DNA of 23,883 nucleotides from IMG/VR virus record IMGVR_UViG_3300044678_000102, positions 1 to 23,883 of that record. One strand, written 5' to 3'. The translations under genes were made by a program, and so were the position numbers. Under the pieces are notes generated by a model that searched no databases, was not told the DNA's origin, and saw nothing but the letters and a program-made list of their open reading frames with translations. Below are positions 8,699 through 16,125 of this stretch, piece after piece (position 1 is the first letter of the stretch; every line of letters starts with the position of its first letter). The DNA is from a virus.

Positions 8699-8709
8699 GA
8701 TATTTCCTT
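8694..8709 (-). promoter_or_regulatory. Ribosome binding and start region shared with the gene at 12290
   Basis: The 16 bases AAGGAAATATCATGGC, covering the Shine-Dalgarno, spacer, start codon and second codon start, recur identically at 12286-12301. Both genes then continue with GAA as third codon. Confidence 0.5.
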
Positions 8710-9506
8710 TATCCGACTACTATATAATCAAAAGTTTTACCTGCGATTGAGTTAGCAGGATGACTAATTACTGCGCTTCCATTAGTTACTGAACTAATAT
8801 AAGGGTTTGTATAAATATTGCTTGTGTAACCATTGCTAGATAAGTAGCTCATGGTTGCTATTACTGATGGTGTTGCTGGTCTTGTAGGGCTTGTACCTGC
8901 TGCAAAATACTCAATATAAGTGCTTGTGCTACTTGGTCTCCATGCTAATTGAATATAATCATCTTTTTGCAAAGCAATAAAGAAGTTCATAGAACCAATG
9001 TCATGGCTATTGTCACCAGAGCCTTTTCTCTGAGAAATACCAAATTTACTATTAGAAGCTGCTATATCAGTACCATTTTTTCTAAACCAAATGTCCACAG
9101 TCTCATGGCTAGTTGTGCTATTCACTAATTGGACTGAAAACTGAATATTATATAAACCTGCAAACCCAGCAGTTAGCTTTGTGTTATCTACTAGACTCGC
9201 TCCTAAAGCATAGTCAGTAGCATTAAAGGTGATAATATTCACCCCAGTTGTATTGGGAGCTACTTGGTTTGTAGTATCTTGCACCGCCAAATAAGGATAG
9301 TAAGCAGTAGAAGATATATCATCTGTTGGAACAATAATAACTACTGAATCTACACCAATGCGAGCATCTGTAATAGTTGTAGTTGTTGCATTGCCTGTTG
9401 CTAAAGTTACAGTACCTGTATTATTTGTTTTGCCATTCATAATGCCATTGACTACTTCAGCAACACCTCGCTGGTCTGAGCCAAATGGGGGTAATAGTCT
9501 AAACAT
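8709..9506 (-). CDS. C1q/TNF-like jelly-roll virion protein
   Basis: The start ATG 9506 overlaps the nozzle gene's TAA by one base. The N terminus (MFRLLPPFGSDQRGVAEVVN) looks like a docking segment. Residues 25-100 form a Thr/Val-rich beta domain, and residues 105-222 look like a C1q-type jelly roll: LTAGFAGLYNIQFSVQLVNS, IWFRKNGTDIA, SMNFFIALQKDDYIQLAW, IEYFAA. The spacing of strands and the closing ATMSYL strand fit. The last 35 residues form a further small beta element. Such domains are used as trimeric decoration or fibre heads in phages. Following the nozzle gene, it could sit at the tail tip or on the head. Location on the virion is unknown. Confidence 0.68.
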   Translation of the reverse strand: MFRLLPPFGSDQRGVAEVVNGIMNGKTNNTGTVTLATGNATTTTITDARIGVDSVVIIVPTDDISSTAYYPYLAVQDTTNQVAPNTTGVNIITFNATDYALGASLVDNTKLTAGFAGLYNIQFSVQLVNSTTSHETVDIWFRKNGTDIAASNSKFGISQRKGSGDNSHDIGSMNFFIALQKDDYIQLAWRPSSTSTYIEYFAAGTSPTRPATPSVIATMSYLSSNGYTSNIYTNPYISSVTNGSAVISHPANSIAGKTFDYIVVG

Positions 9507-10954
9507 TATCTTCCACCCATAGGAACAATCTCGACATCAGCACCAATGGCTGTGTCCCAGTTAGCGCCTGTAGGATTAAATTGTAGTCTGTGGAATCTAC
9601 CCATGCTTCTCAATGAAACCCTGTTTTCTGAGTCTGCTGCTGTTGTTGAACCAAATACTACCTGTGTATTTAGTAAATCTCTTGAGAACACAGCTACATT
9701 GCATGAACCATTATCAACTATTGGCTGTACCATAGTTATCGCAGTTTTACGATTTTCAAGCGACAGTTCTCCTGTCTGGATTGTAGCAGTAGAATTTGCA
9801 CCTGTAAATGTAACTACTTTGTTTCCTCGGACACCTGCAAATAGCAGTTTTCCACCTAGCCAAATCCTTGAATCAAAGCTAGTTCCCAAAGCATCAATAG
9901 AGCTAGAAATAACATCTAAGCCCTCTAAAGTAGTAGATGGGCTAGAAGATGAGGCTATTCTGTCTACATCTGTAACACCACTAGACCACTTCTTAGTCTG
10001 AAAGTTATAAATCAATAGTCGGCTAACATTGCCACCCTGACCTTTGTGTGGGTAAGCCCAAATCACTAGGTTTTTAATAGGGTCAATGGCAGCAGACATA
10101 TTAAACAAATACTCCTCGTCTACATCTGAGAAGAAGAATCTGTCTACTTTCTCACCACCAATAGATACTACATTCTGTCCATCACAAGCATAGAAACCAT
10201 CATCTGCTAAGAAGAAAGTTAAGCCCTGATACTGAATAACTGAGTTAGCTTCATAACATCCTAGGTTTCTAGAGATATTGTCAAATTGGAATACTAATGG
10301 GCTACCAACATAAGTCATTCGGTAGATTGACCTATCCATCAAGACTAAGCCAAATTCACCACCGGTCACACCAACAATAGAGCCACCATCAGGAATCTCT
10401 TGGTAGTCTGACTGAGTTGTAGCTGAGTCAGTCCATGAAGTCTCATCATTTAAAGCAGACCACTTAACCCTAAAAGGTAATGAAGAACTGACATGACCTG
10501 TAACTACAAAGTCCCTAACTACTGTTACAAATCTAGAAGTAGGTGCATCAGCAGCCAAATCAGCCCATGCTGTAGAAGTTCCTAATAACCATCCTTGTAG
10601 CTTATCTGCACCATTTGCAGCTATAACCCTGTTACCAAACTGGGTAAATCTCCATCTTTGGTCTGTAGGTGTTGCATAAGTAGCACCAGATACATCATCT
10701 AATGACATATCAGTAGAATCTAGCTTATATAAATTAGTCTGGCTTCCGGCAAATATAGTGGTACTTCCATCAGGGTTTTTACCAGCTACTACATTGTTTA
10801 ATGGTTCTGAAGCTGCCTGTGTATAGTCCACAACAGAAGGAATACCACCATAGCCAATAGCTCTAGAGTAAACATTCTCTGCCTTTACCAATGCACCAGT
10901 AATTGATGGTTGGTCTGGTAGCCACTCTCCAAAGGTTATGCGCTGATTTGCCAT
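9506..10954 (-). CDS. Beta-propeller tail nozzle / P22 gp10-like stabilisation protein
   Basis: It starts at ATG 10954, 19 bases inside the preceding gene. Features in the 482 residues fit the tail-hub family (P22 gp10, T7 gp12 and SU10 nozzle type): an N-terminal ITFGEWLPDQPSITGALVKA with a Pro-rich arm, then repeated blades such as TTIFAGSQTNLYKLD (65-79), GNRVIAANGADKLQGW, FVVTGHVSSSLPFRVKWS, FGLVLMDRSIYRMTYVG, LTFFLADDGFYACDGQNVVS and LVIWAYPHKG, and a C-terminal beta domain (FHRLQFNPTGANWDTAIGAD). These are the strand repeats of a propeller. It would extend the tail below the adaptor ring. The family call is based on fold pattern and gene order, with no sequence search. Confidence 0.75.
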   Translation of the reverse strand: MANQRITFGEWLPDQPSITGALVKAENVYSRAIGYGGIPSVVDYTQAASEPLNNVVAGKNPDGSTTIFAGSQTNLYKLDSTDMSLDDVSGATYATPTDQRWRFTQFGNRVIAANGADKLQGWLLGTSTAWADLAADAPTSRFVTVVRDFVVTGHVSSSLPFRVKWSALNDETSWTDSATTQSDYQEIPDGGSIVGVTGGEFGLVLMDRSIYRMTYVGSPLVFQFDNISRNLGCYEANSVIQYQGLTFFLADDGFYACDGQNVVSIGGEKVDRFFFSDVDEEYLFNMSAAIDPIKNLVIWAYPHKGQGGNVSRLLIYNFQTKKWSSGVTDVDRIASSSSPSTTLEGLDVISSSIDALGTSFDSRIWLGGKLLFAGVRGNKVVTFTGANSTATIQTGELSLENRKTAITMVQPIVDNGSCNVAVFSRDLLNTQVVFGSTTAADSENRVSLRSMGRFHRLQFNPTGANWDTAIGADVEIVPMGGR

Positions 10955-11904
10955 TGTTCATTTCCACTTGTTGTAGCAGTCCAAGTTTCTGACCCTGCTG
11001 TTAAATCTGTCCAAGATTCATTGCCTGCTGTGCCATCTGTCCAGTTAGGACTTTCTGGTGTTTCTGGTGTCCAAGTCTCATTACCAATACTATCTGGACT
11101 CCAATTATCGCCAAATATATTACCTAAACACCTGATAGTAGCTGAGTTGCTAATTGAGCCTGATGCACTAAATACTGCATTTGCTGCAATTGATACTGTC
11201 GCAATGCCTCTAATCTCTGCGCTACCTGAGTACTCAACACCGCCCAGCGCTGTAACTGTAGATAATCCATTGATTGCTCCGGTAGAAGTTCTAATCCTTA
11301 TGCCATCAGCAGATATAGTTCCACTAGCAGAAATAGAGCCTGATGCGCTTAATACCCTAGCACCATTAGCTGTAACAGTAGCTGTACTTGATATTGAGCC
11401 TGCACCACTATAAATTCTGAATCCGCTTGCCAAAACAGTCGCTGTTGAGTTTACAGAACCTGTAGCAGTCCTTATCCTAAATGAGTCGCTTGATACTGTT
11501 GTAGAGCCTGTAATAGAGCCAGAACCACTATAAACAGCAAAAGTATTAGCTTCTAGTGTTCCATTGCCTGTAATTGAGCCACTAAAGAACATAATTCTAG
11601 AAGAATTGGCTGATACAGTTGCACTTGCTGTTACTGCACCAACACCTAATCTTTCTCTAAATCCACTAGCTGATACTGTGGCTTGAGAAGTAACACTTGC
11701 AGGATTTACAAAGTAAACAGTTACAGAGCCATTCCATAAAGCACTATCTAAAGACAGGTTAAGGCTGTCTATTGAGCCTATGCCATCTAAGGCTTCTAGT
11801 GTCCAGTTCCCTGTAACTCTGTCATCATACCAATCTAGGTCTAGAGAATAAACTAAATCATCTAGGCTTCCAAATTGGTCTAATTGCTCAAGAGTTAGTG
11901 GCAT
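10936..11904 (-). CDS. All-repeat beta-rich virion protein (31-, 20- and 10-residue repeats)
   Basis: The 322 residues start at ATG 11904 (TAATG overlap) and are almost entirely repeats. Residues 4-65 hold two copies of a 31-residue unit (TLEQLDQFGSLDDL and TLEALDGIGSIDSL). Residues 64-263 hold ten units of exactly 20 residues with the form (I/V)YSxSGSIxxxATVSAxGFR; this is visible in the DNA as a 60-base period. Residues 267-318 hold six units of exactly ten residues with Trp at 268, 278, 288, 298, 308 and 318 (GNESWTD type). The alternating small and hydrophobic residues suggest a beta-solenoid. Lying between a small virion protein and the nozzle gene, it is probably a tail or head fibre component. 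I do not recognise a named family. Confidence 0.72.
   Translation of the reverse strand: MPLTLEQLDQFGSLDDLVYSLDLDWYDDRVTGNWTLEALDGIGSIDSLNLSLDSALWNGSVTVYFVNPASVTSQATVSASGFRERLGVGAVTASATVSANSSRIMFFSGSITGNGTLEANTFAVYSGSGSITGSTTVSSDSFRIRTATGSVNSTATVLASGFRIYSGAGSISSTATVTANGARVLSASGSISASGTISADGIRIRTSTGAINGLSTVTALGGVEYSGSAEIRGIATVSIAANAVFSASGSISNSATIRCLGNIFGDNWSPDSIGNETWTPETPESPNWTDGTAGNESWTDLTAGSETWTATTSGNEQWQISA
10951..11106 (-). repeat. Six tandem 30-bp (10-residue) Trp repeats
   Basis: Residues 267-318 carry a Trp every ten residues within NxxW(T/S), such as GNETWTPETP, GNESWTDLTA and GSETWTATTS. The last copy lies partly in the overlap with the nozzle gene start. Confidence 0.85.
11116..11715 (-). 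repeat. Ten tandem 60-bp (20-residue) coding repeats
   Basis: Residues 64-263 of the all-repeat protein form ten 20-residue units with no insertion or deletion. Positions SGSI...ATVSA.GFR recur in each unit. DNA copies are diverged but keep the 60-base phase, for example the gagcc/gaacc ends every 60 bases between about 11340 and 11580. Confidence 0.85.
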
Positions 11905-12290
11905 TATGCCAAGGTGACTGACAAGTTACTAGAAGCAATCTTAAAGATGTCTCCTGTTGCAATAGCCTTAGAAACATCTAAAGCTGTATGAAATAACAGG
12001 TTGCCTGATGTTAAAGCATCATGGATACCAATAAAAGCTACAGTACCCCAATCAGCAGTACATTGTGGAAACTCTACTGCTGCGCTGTTTGTAGATACAC
12101 CATTGCTAGGTGCGCCAAAAGTAACCGCAACTCGAGCATAAGAACCGCCTGATACTTCAGTACCAGAGCCAGCATCTGTAGGGTCAGAAGTGAATAAACC
12201 TACATAAACTGTAGTTGGAGTTGTATAGCTTGTATTGCGGAGAACTGCATTAATTACTGCATTTTCCAAGTAGTTTGACATTTCAGCCAT
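11904..12290 (-). CDS. Small conserved-type virion protein
   Basis: This 128-residue protein starts at ATG 12290 behind AAGGAAATATC. It has the pattern I recall from a family of phage virion proteins often labelled tail fibre protein: an N-terminal helix (NYLENAVINAVLRNTSYTTP), the strand VYVGLFTSDPTDAGSGTEV at about 28-46, SYARVAVTFGAP near 50-61, and a C-terminal strand set ending FKIASSNLSVTLA. The fold is expected to be beta-rich. It follows the adaptor gene and precedes the all-repeat protein, to which it is joined by a TAATG overlap. It may connect repeat fibres to the virion. The label is descriptive and its exact place is not known. Confidence 0.65.
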   Translation of the reverse strand: MAEMSNYLENAVINAVLRNTSYTTPTTVYVGLFTSDPTDAGSGTEVSGGSYARVAVTFGAPSNGVSTNSAAVEFPQCTADWGTVAFIGIHDALTSGNLLFHTALDVSKAIATGDIFKIASSNLSVTLA

Positions 12291-12301
12291 GATATTTCCT
12301 T
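12286..12301 (-). promoter_or_regulatory. Ribosome binding and start region identical to that at 8694-8709
   Basis: The 16 bases AAGGAAATATCATGGC include the Shine-Dalgarno and the ATG at 12290 and match the start region of the Gln/Ala-rich gene exactly. Confidence 0.5.
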
Positions 12302-12920
12302 ATCTAGATGTTACTTTCATTTGTAAAGGCACTCCAGAATACTCTGAGCCTTCGTCTGATTCGTTGATGTTGTTTACTGCTCGGTCATACATACTAATCC
12401 ACATCTGCACTCTGGCATCATTGATTAGGTATGGTTCTGCTTCAGCTAATGCACCATATAACAAGGCATCAAAGTAATTAGCTAGAAATACATTGCTTGT
12501 ATTAGCATCTGACAAGACTGTAGGCTTGCCATAGTAAAGAATCTCTAAAGTGTAAGCAGTATCAGGCACAGGAGCAAATAAGAACTCAGCAGCCAATACT
12601 GTGTAATAAAATGGTTTGCCAGACTCATCTGCCCTAGCATCTCTTGTGAAGGCACTAGGGGACAGATAAGATACAGGCATCCTTGGGTTACCTTGAATAT
12701 ATAAATCTCTTACTTCTAAGAAGTCTGTAGGCAATGCTACCTTACCATCACCAGCCACAGTAGGAGTAGTTGCTGACTTCAACATCATTCTAGTTCTGAG
12801 TTCTCTAGCCATCCGAGTTTCAGCTAATCGAATAAAGTCAGGAATCTGAGTTGTCAAATCTGACCTACCTAAGTAGTTAGCTACTGTAGTTTTAAGGTCT
12901 GAGTAATTTGTAAAAGCCAT
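12300..12920 (-). CDS. Head-tail adaptor (connector) protein
   Basis: The 206 residues start at ATG 12920. The N terminus has the helical pattern of short-tail phage adaptors: YSDLKTTVANYLGRSDLTTQ, then IPDFIRLAETRMARELRTRM. This is followed by LPTDFLEVRDLYI (about 59-71), a beta segment (YYTVLAAEFLFAPVP, YTLEILYYGKP) and a helical tail (FDALLYGALAEAEPYL, then MYDRAVNNINESDE). This arrangement fits the gp6-like adaptor family that forms a ring under the portal and provides the platform for the nozzle. Gene order (capsid, then adaptor, then nozzle) agrees. I am confident of the family type; subunit number is not visible here. Confidence 0.77.
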   Translation of the reverse strand: MAFTNYSDLKTTVANYLGRSDLTTQIPDFIRLAETRMARELRTRMMLKSATTPTVAGDGKVALPTDFLEVRDLYIQGNPRMPVSYLSPSAFTRDARADESGKPFYYTVLAAEFLFAPVPDTAYTLEILYYGKPTVLSDANTSNVFLANYFDALLYGALAEAEPYLINDARVQMWISMYDRAVNNINESDEGSEYSGVPLQMKVTSR

Positions 12921-12928
12921 AATTCCCT

Positions 12929-13555
12929 CTAATTGATGTCATGCCATCCATAAGTATAATTTCCGACATGACCTATCTCTTGAGACAAATCATGGTCTAT
13001 AAAAGTATCAATTCCTACATCTTTTGCCTTGATACAGAAGTAAATATCCTCACCTAAGAGCTTGTTCTCAGGCAATAATTCAAAGAAGAACCAAGGTTTA
13101 GGGATAGCATTTAGAGTCTCTTTGCTTATCAGCATGACTCCACAGCCTATTCCATCAGCCTGTTGTATTCCTGTCTTATTCTTAGAAGATATTTGCTTCC
13201 AGTTGCAAGTTCCATCTTCATCTATTTCTAGTGTCTTTGCAGTCGCTTTAACAGGGCTTGAGCGAGTTGTAGCATTTACCCCTATTATCCCCTTACCATG
13301 AGCAATTAATCGCTCTAGGGTGTCTTTAGGGAAGCGCATATCGGCATCTATAAATAGAACATAGTCTGCACCTTCTTCTAGGGCAGATTCCACCATATTG
13401 TTTCTTTGGTCAAATATCAGAGTACCCATAGAGGTATAAAGATTGACTTCATGCTCTGTATTTCTAGCAATATGATTGACCATTCTAGCCAAATCAAATG
13501 CTGTTCCTACTTCCATCTGTCCCCTAGCTGGGATACATATAGCAATAGTAGCCAT
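12929..13555 (-). CDS. GT-A-fold glycosyltransferase within the head gene cluster
   Basis: The 208-residue protein begins at ATG 13555 (TAATG overlap). Residues 1-72 show a nucleotide-sugar Rossmann-like half: TIAICIPARGQ at 3-13, then DQRNNMVESALEEGADYVLFIDADMRFP (49-76) with a DAD metal site at 70-72. Later landmarks are GIGCGVMLISKETL (acceptor side loop) and GEDIYFCIKAKDVGI, where the ED could serve as the catalytic base region, and it ends DHDLSQEIGHVG with a C-terminal His. It probably transfers a sugar from a nucleotide donor in the host cytoplasm. The acceptor could be a virion protein, since it is cotranscribed with capsid and adaptor genes, but DNA or host glycans are possible. No membrane segment is seen. 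Confidence 0.78.
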   Translation of the reverse strand: MATIAICIPARGQMEVGTAFDLARMVNHIARNTEHEVNLYTSMGTLIFDQRNNMVESALEEGADYVLFIDADMRFPKDTLERLIAHGKGIIGVNATTRSSPVKATAKTLEIDEDGTCNWKQISSKNKTGIQQADGIGCGVMLISKETLNAIPKPWFFFELLPENKLLGEDIYFCIKAKDVGIDTFIDHDLSQEIGHVGNYTYGWHDIN

Positions 13556-13878
13556 TAAATCTGACCACCTCTAGTTCTAAACACAATATTGTCTGGGTCA
13601 TTCAGCCATCTTTTGAGTGCCGGCATATCAATAACATGGTAGCCTCGCATGATGCCTTTTTTGTTTAGGTCACCAATAACTTCTGAAGGTATTGAAGCAA
13701 TATGATTTCTAGGGTCTAGTGGGTTATCTCCCCATCCAGTTCTACCGCTATTATCGTTATATGCTTTCTTAGTAGCATCAATAAAGTTACTTAAATCTAC
13801 CTTGGTTTCAATGATTAAACCGCCATTGCCATCAGCATAAGCAGTTTTATTAGAGCCAAATTCACCTAGTTTTGACAA
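13555..13878 (-). CDS. Small hypothetical protein downstream of the capsid gene
   Basis: The best start is TTG 13878, which has GGAG six bases upstream; the protein has 107 residues. No family with known function is recognised. The first half is polar (GGLIIETKVDLSNFIDATKK at 19-38) and the second half has a conserved-looking block, IASIPSEVIGDLNKKGIM then MPALKRWLNDPDNIVFRTRG, which resembles small proteins in podovirus structural operons. It could be a head completion or decoration protein given the position right after the major capsid gene. The upstream hairpin may tune its level relative to the capsid protein. Function is not assigned. Confidence 0.6.
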   Translation of the reverse strand: MSKLGEFGSNKTAYADGNGGLIIETKVDLSNFIDATKKAYNDNSGRTGWGDNPLDPRNHIASIPSEVIGDLNKKGIMRGYHVIDMPALKRWLNDPDNIVFRTRGGQI

Positions 13879-13891
13879 TTAAATCTCCAAG

Positions 13892-13917
13892 AAATGAGGG
13901 TGAGTTTCCCCACCCCC
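13892..13917 (-). terminator. Stem-loop after the capsid gene, weak terminator or RNA-processing site
   Basis: On the minus strand GGGGGTGG and TCACCCTC can form an 8-base-pair stem (two G-U pairs) around a GGAAAC loop, 15 bases after the capsid stop. Only ATTTCTT follows, so termination would be weak. The ribosome site of the next gene comes just after it. Confidence 0.45.
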
Positions 13918-13932
13918 AATTCTACTTACAAA

Positions 13933-14883
13933 TTAACTTGCTGACAAGTCAAAGATACCGCCATGAGCGCCTTCGTTTTTAACTTCAAGAGTTAATTCAG
14001 CCAAGATTTGAGTCTTTTCTGAGTCACCTGATTTAGCTAATTCGATAGTCTGGAATGGGCGCAAATATGCTAATGCTGCATATTCTGGGTCTAATACCAA
14101 AGCATCACGAGTACGCATGAAACGGTTAGGAACAATTTGAAGAACACCAAAGTCTGACTGATAAAGGTCAGCACCACCAAGGATAGTTACATCACCATTT
14201 GTATTGCTGTTGTAACGGTGCTGTGACAAGCCTGTAAAAGCTGAAACAACTTGCTTCAATGCTGGAGAAACCATCAATACTGAAGGTGTACCACCAGAAG
14301 TGAACACTTTAGCTACTACATCTTTAAGCATAGACTCTTGGAAAGTACGAGTTGTACCATCTGTACGAGTAGATACACCGATAGTTGTAGGGTCTGCACC
14401 AGCAGTTGTACCAGAACCTTTGTTTGTGTTTGTCTTGATGTAAGACAATAGAGTACCCATAACACGAGCTGTTGAGCTATTACCAGCAGACTGACCTTGG
14501 TTAGCTGTGATAATACCTTCAATGTCTCGCTTCAATTCAGCAGATGCTTTAGCCAATTGATAAGCCTTCTCAGACTTACGACCAGCCTTGTCTACAGCTT
14601 CCAAAGTACCAGAAACTTGCACAGTCTTACCAACGATTTGTGTGTAGTTACCGATACGAGTTGTAGCTGACAAAGTTGCAGAAGTTGCATCAGCACCTTC
14701 AACAAGTGCATTGCTTGTGTTTACAGATGCCAAAGCATCAGTCTGCCACTCATGGTAAACAGCTTTAGCTGATGTCTTACCAATAGAGGACATGATAGGT
14801 GTGTCTTGTGGGCTGATGTTGTAAATTACATCAGATAAATCTTCTCTTGCGCCAATGGCGTCAAATCTTGTATATGTAGGCAT
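13933..14883 (-). CDS. Major capsid protein, SU10-like (DUF5309) type
   Basis: This 316-residue protein starts at ATG 14883 behind AAGGAATTTAGTA. The N terminus (TRFDAIGAREDLSDVIYNIS, then PQDTPIMSSIGKTSAKAVYH) and the EWQTDALA... TTRIGNYTQIVGKTVQVSGT block (about 46-95) match the SU10 major capsid family, which has the HK97 fold. Further family landmarks are KSEKAYQLAKASAELKRDIE (103-122), the VLMVSPALKQVVSAFTG segment and the VLQIVPNRFMRTRDALVLDP segment near 247-266. It forms the shell, guided by the scaffold encoded immediately upstream. No separate protease gene lies between portal and scaffold, so maturation by cleavage is not evident. Confidence 0.87.
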   Translation of the reverse strand: MPTYTRFDAIGAREDLSDVIYNISPQDTPIMSSIGKTSAKAVYHEWQTDALASVNTSNALVEGADATSATLSATTRIGNYTQIVGKTVQVSGTLEAVDKAGRKSEKAYQLAKASAELKRDIEGIITANQGQSAGNSSTARVMGTLLSYIKTNTNKGSGTTAGADPTTIGVSTRTDGTTRTFQESMLKDVVAKVFTSGGTPSVLMVSPALKQVVSAFTGLSQHRYNSNTNGDVTILGGADLYQSDFGVLQIVPNRFMRTRDALVLDPEYAALAYLRPFQTIELAKSGDSEKTQILAELTLEVKNEGAHGGIFDLSAS

Positions 14884-14895
14884 TACTAAATTCCT

Positions 14896-15873
14896 TTAAA
14901 TAAATTTTTCAAATAGTTTAGCAGCATCTTGCTTCTTTCCAGATTGCTTGAGCTTCTTAAACTGCTTATTCATTGCTTCTTGTTCTGATGTTCCCTGTGG
15001 TTGAGAAGTACCAGACCTTAAAGTCTTAGGAGCATCATTCACCTTCTTAGTGGCTACTGACTTGCCCTTCATCAACTTCTCATATTGCATGGCTTTATAT
15101 AGAGTCTGAACTGCTCTTGCATCATATACATTAGCTAATTCTTGGTCTGAGAAACCGATTGACTTTGCATAGGCTTTAATATCCTTGCGAGCCAAGTCTG
15201 CTTTTGCCTCATCCCTAAACTCAGGAATCCACTCCTTGAGCTTTTGTGCCTCTACTGCCAAATGTCCTTTTAGCTGTTCTTGCTGTTCTGCCTGTTGCTG
15301 TGTAGCAATACGCTGTCTTTCAGCTTGAACTGCTTGTAGTTGCTTGTCCTTCTCAGCTCTCTCTGCAACTCTAATGGCATAACCAATAGGGTCTGACTCT
15401 CGCAATTCGGAAAGATTCTCATTGTCAGCAGGCTGATTGAGCATCTGTTCTATTACTTGTAGTCTTTGAGAATAAGTGTCTCGCAACTGTTTAGCTTCGT
15501 CTATTCTCGCTCTTTCTGCTTCCACAGTTTTGCGAGATTCAGCCAAAGCCTGAGTTTTCTTTGTGTAATCCTTTGTGCGACTGTAACCTTGCTGAAGTTC
15601 CTCTAAGGTGACCTCAATCTCCTCATTGTCTACTTTGACTTTGAATCTTTGGGGTTCTTCGGTTTCTTCTTCTTGGTACTCAGTTTCTTCTGCATTTTCG
15701 TCTGTGTAGTCCTCAGTCTCAGATTCGGCTGAATATTCAACTTCTTCTGATTCTTGTTGGTCTACCTCTGGTTGAGCTTTCGCTTCCTCAGTAGGTGAGT
15801 CCATCATAGATAAAAATGCACTAGCTGCTTCGTTTACACTAACACTTCCGTTTGGATTGGTGTTTTCACTCAT
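14896..15873 (-). CDS. Capsid scaffolding protein
   Basis: The 325-residue protein starts at ATG 15873 with AAAAGGTAAATACA upstream. An acidic disordered region (about 28-75, rich in Glu, with EESEEVEYSAESETEDYTDE) is followed by a short beta unit (RFKVKVDNEEIEVTLEELQQ) and a long coiled-coil-like stretch (about 100-215, rich in Gln, Arg, Glu and Ala). The C-terminal tail is basic (KKLKQSGKKQDAAKLFEKFI), as in scaffolds that contact the capsid protein. It lies directly before the capsid gene. Acidic plus coiled-coil composition and order give the assignment. Confidence 0.78.
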   Translation of the reverse strand: MSENTNPNGSVSVNEAASAFLSMMDSPTEEAKAQPEVDQQESEEVEYSAESETEDYTDENAEETEYQEEETEEPQRFKVKVDNEEIEVTLEELQQGYSRTKDYTKKTQALAESRKTVEAERARIDEAKQLRDTYSQRLQVIEQMLNQPADNENLSELRESDPIGYAIRVAERAEKDKQLQAVQAERQRIATQQQAEQQEQLKGHLAVEAQKLKEWIPEFRDEAKADLARKDIKAYAKSIGFSDQELANVYDARAVQTLYKAMQYEKLMKGKSVATKKVNDAPKTLRSGTSQPQGTSEQEAMNKQFKKLKQSGKKQDAAKLFEKFI

Positions 15874-15894
15874 TGTATTTACCTTTTATGGTAG

Positions 15895-16125
15895 TTAAAG
15901 AATCTTCCACTTACTAGCCTGTATCTGCTTGTCATCTGCGACAGCTTGGAAACTAGCTAGTAGTTCTTCAATAGCTCTGTATTTGATTAAAGACTTCTCT
16001 CGAACATCTATATCATTCTCATCACTATTAAATATGTTGTTTTTATACAACAGTTTTTGATTTTCCACAAGTTCCATGAATAAATCATCTGTTAATAATA
16101 CTTTTGCTCTTTCAGCTTTGTTCAT
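15895..16125 (-). CDS. Small helical protein between portal and scaffold genes
   Basis: The ATG 16125 overlaps the portal stop as ATGA. The 76 residues are charged and helical (AERAKVLLTDDLFMELVENQ at 4-23, then IKYRAIEELLASFQAVADD at 47-65). Small proteins with the same AERAKxLLxDD start occur at this position in other phages. No function is known to me. A head assembly accessory role is plausible from position only. Confidence 0.6.
   Translation of the reverse strand: MNKAERAKVLLTDDLFMELVENQKLLYKNNIFNSDENDIDVREKSLIKYRAIEELLASFQAVADDKQIQASKWKIL

Noticed and set aside
9546-10001. Plus-strand frame of 151 codons
   Set aside because: It is wholly antisense to the nozzle gene, without ribosome site, promoter or recognisable domain.
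11021-11413. Plus-strand frame of 130 codons
   Set aside because: It mirrors the 60-base repeats of the gene on the other strand; periodic DNA keeps the antisense frame open.
11116-11715. CRISPR-like array suggested by the 60-base period
   Set aside because: The period is codon-phased and encodes 20-residue protein units; there are no identical repeats with unique spacers.
14316-14522. 68-codon frame inside the capsid gene
   Set aside because: It is a Leu/Val-rich shadow of the well-supported capsid frame.
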